This document shows, piece after piece, positions 62,432-64,000 of a DNA stretch of 64,000 nt; position 1 is the stretch's first letter; every line of letters begins with the position of its first letter. The DNA comes from Magnetococcales bacterium (GTDB taxonomy: Bacteria > Pseudomonadota > Magnetococcia > Magnetococcales > Magnetaquicoccaceae), in contig JADGAZ010000007.1 of NCBI GenBank assembly GCA_015231755.1, forward strand, positions 1 through 64,000, given 5' to 3'. The translations under genes were made by a program, and so were the position numbers. The notes below the pieces were generated by a model, which made no database searches, had not been told where the DNA came from, and saw only the letters and a program-made list of their open reading frames with translations.

Positions 62432-62451
62432 TGGGTGGGGCTGGCAAGGGG

Positions 62452-62488
62452 GGGTCTGGGTTTTTCAAAAGGCGAAAAACCCAGACCC
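62452..62488 (+). terminator. Long hairpin after creA (GGGTCTGGG stem)
   Basis: GGGTCTGGGTTTTTC and its exact complement form a 15-bp stem around the 7-nt loop AAAAGGC. It starts 20 bp after the creA stop and could end transcription from creA or act as part of the palindromic repeat family. Confidence 0.65.
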
Positions 62489-62590
62489 TCCAAGGCGGCG
62501 CGCTGCGCTTTTTTCGTGAAAGGATGCGAAAAAAGCGTGTTTGAAAAGTGCGCTTGAAAACAAAGTCAAAGGCCAAAGCAAAGGCAAGAC

Positions 62591-62628
62591 CCTGGGAGAA
62601 GAATCTCCCAGGCCCTCACTTTTTTTTC
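62591..62628 (+). terminator. Stem-loop plus T-tract facing pckA
   Basis: CCTGGGAGA pairs with TCTCCCAGG around AGAA, then T-rich sequence and TTTTTTTTCAATGG. The last part matches the flank of the 1691-bp palindrome, so it belongs to the same dispersed family while serving as a terminator for the plus strand. Confidence 0.7.
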
Positions 62629-62673
62629 AATGGTTTCAAGGATGCGGTGTCTGGATTTGGATCCGGATCGGGG

Positions 62674-64000
62674 CTAACGCTGCACCGGTCCGCCGGACAA
62701 AATCTCCTGGGGTACTCGATTGGCGAATTTCTCGGCGAAATTGGCTACGAACCGGTCCGCCAACTGACGGGCCTGGGCATCGTAACGGGCCGGATCCTTC
62801 CAGGTGGTGCGGGGATTCAGATGCATGGGATCCACGTTGGTGATCTCGATGGGCACCTCGAAACCGAAGGTCGGATCGATCCGGGTGGGCACATGATCCA
62901 GATGACCGTCGAAGATCCGGTCGATGATCGCCCGGGTCTCCTGAATCGGCATGCGGAAGCCTTCCCCGTAGGGACCGCCGGTCCAACCGGTGTTGATCAG
63001 CCAGCATTTGGCCTGGGTCTGTTGCAGCTTCTTGCCCAGCAGCGTGGCGTACACCACCGGATCCAACGCCATGAACGGCTCCCCGAAACAGGCGGAAAAG
63101 GTGGTGGTCGGCTCGGTGACGCCCCGTTCCGTTCCCGCCAGCTTGGCGGTGTAACCGGACAGGAAATGATACATGGTCTGTTCGATGGTCAAGCGGGCCA
63201 CCGGCGGCATGATGCCGAAGGCGTCCGCGGTCAACAAGATGACGTTGGAAGGATGTCCCCCGTGGCCGCTGAGCTGGATCCGGGGCAACGACGCCAATGG
63301 ATAGGCGGCGCGGGTGTTTTCCGTCAAGGTGTGATCGTCCAGATTGACCCGTCGGGAGACCGGATCCATGATGACGTTTTCCAACACCGTGCCGAACCGG
63401 CGGGTACAGTTCCAGATGTCCGGCTCCGCCTGGGGATGCAGACGGATCACCTTGGCGTAACATCCCCCTTCCAGATTGAACACCCCGTTGTCCGACCAGC
63501 CATGCTCGTCGTCACCGATCATGCGGCGGCGGGGATCCGTGGACAAGGTGGTCTTGCCGGTGCCCGACAGACCAAAGAAAATGGCCACATCATCCTGTTC
63601 GCCGATGTTGGCGCTGCAATGCATGGACAACACGCCCTGCAAGGGGAGCAGATAGTTCATCAGGGTGAAGACCGCTTTTTTGTTTTCTCCGGCGTAACCG
63701 GTGCCGCCGATGAGGGCTTCCCGGCGTCCCAGATGCAGCAGGATGAAGGCTTCCGAACGGGTGCCGTCCACCTCGGGCACCGCCAGGAAACCTCCGGCGT
63801 TGATCAGGGTGAAATCCGGTTGCATCACCTTTTCGCAAGGCGAGGCCGGGTGGATGAACAGATTGCGGGCGAACAGGGATTGCCACGCCTGGGTGGTGAC
63901 GATCCGCACCCGGCGTTGATACTGGGGATCCGCCCCCACGCGACAATCCTGCACGAACAGTTCCCGGTCCTGGAGATAGGCGGTGACCCGGGTACGGAGC
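62674..64000 (-). CDS. pckA: Phosphoenolpyruvate carboxykinase (ATP), 5'-truncated
   Basis: The frame runs off the window edge, so the N-terminus is missing; about 440 residues of the usual 530 are present. Upstream of the first in-frame GTG the sequence still reads canonical PckA (AYLQDRELFVQDCRVGAD). It has the kinase-1a P-loop FFGLSGTGKTTLSTDP, the metal motif DDEHGWSDNGVFNLEGG, and LINTGWTGGPYG. The enzyme makes phosphoenolpyruvate from oxaloacetate using ATP, the first step of gluconeogenesis. Hairpins lie just after its stop. Confidence 0.97.
   Translation of the reverse strand, partial: LRTRVTAYLQDRELFVQDCRVGADPQYQRRVRIVTTQAWQSLFARNLFIHPASPCEKVMQPDFTLINAGGFLAVPEVDGTRSEAFILLHLGRREALIGGTGYAGENKKAVFTLMNYLLPLQGVLSMHCSANIGEQDDVAIFFGLSGTGKTTLSTDPRRRMIGDDEHGWSDNGVFNLEGGCYAKVIRLHPQAEPDIWNCTRRFGTVLENVIMDPVSRRVNLDDHTLTENTRAAYPLASLPRIQLSGHGGHPSNVILLTADAFGIMPPVARLTIEQTMYHFLSGYTAKLAGTERGVTEPTTTFSACFGEPFMALDPVVYATLLGKKLQQTQAKCWLINTGWTGGPYGEGFRMPIQETRAIIDRIFDGHLDHVPTRIDPTFGFEVPIEITNVDPMHLNPRTTWKDPARYDAQARQLADRFVANFAEKFANRVPQEILSGGPVQR

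Noticed and set aside
1-64000. CRISPR array, rRNA or tRNA genes
   Set aside because: No regularly spaced repeats of CRISPR length and no recognisable rRNA or tRNA sequence on either strand by eye; a covariance-model search would be decisive for tRNA.

Overview
The window is GC-rich proteobacterial DNA. The best taxonomic pointers are a clear MamK (magnetosome actin), two WGN-rich sulfur-globule-type envelope proteins, a sulfite/sulfate transport block and a Fur-type feoAB operon. Together they suggest a sulfur-oxidising magnetotactic bacterium, most likely of the Magnetococcales type; this placement is inferred from gene content, not from a marker phylogeny. No rRNA, tRNA or CRISPR was recognised.

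Layout. 0-6.3 kb: a truncated HExxH protein, a PolB-type 3'-5' exonuclease, feoA-feoB plus a Cys-rich membrane protein, and a GAF-GAF-GGDEF cyclase. 6.8-11.6 kb: clpB and an RloA/RloB (AbiL-type) pair. 11.6-21.4 kb: DedA, a PstS-like binding protein, a membrane-anchored SMC-like ATPase, an ATP-grasp-like protein, an MFS carrier and polA. 21.6-23.5 kb: an AT-richer three-gene cassette with a TIGR04255 protein; then aat. 24.2-30.7 kb: two transporter + universal-stress-protein units (TauE/SafE and SulP) and an OmpR-type two-component system. Both transporter promoters carry the same 11-bp-periodic direct repeats, so they look like one regulon. 30.8-34.5 kb: a chemoreceptor with CZB and hemerythrin domains, and a double-HD/HD-GYP protein. 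35-39.4 kb: a zinc-ribbon/coiled-coil/J-domain protein, a TPR-SPOR protein and mamK. 39.5-41.1 kb: a decayed small gene and its ImmA-like partner.

41-59 kb is the most unusual part. One minus-strand run encodes a ParA ATPase, a ZorA/MotA-like channel protein, a MotB/ZorB-like coiled-coil partner without a peptidoglycan-binding domain, YcjX and YcjF. Beside it a second ParA lies next to a membrane-anchored protein made of uninterrupted heptads. Upstream of those are two sulfur-globule proteins, several Pro-rich exported proteins, and an RND pump, adaptor and SCP2 sterol-carrier set. I read this as a possible organelle-positioning and envelope system linked to sulfur globules, but the function is inference from context. 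59-64 kb: an orphan ABC permease, small exported proteins, an amidase, creA and a truncated pckA.

A family of palindromic repeats with a GGGTCTGGG core is scattered at four intergenic places.
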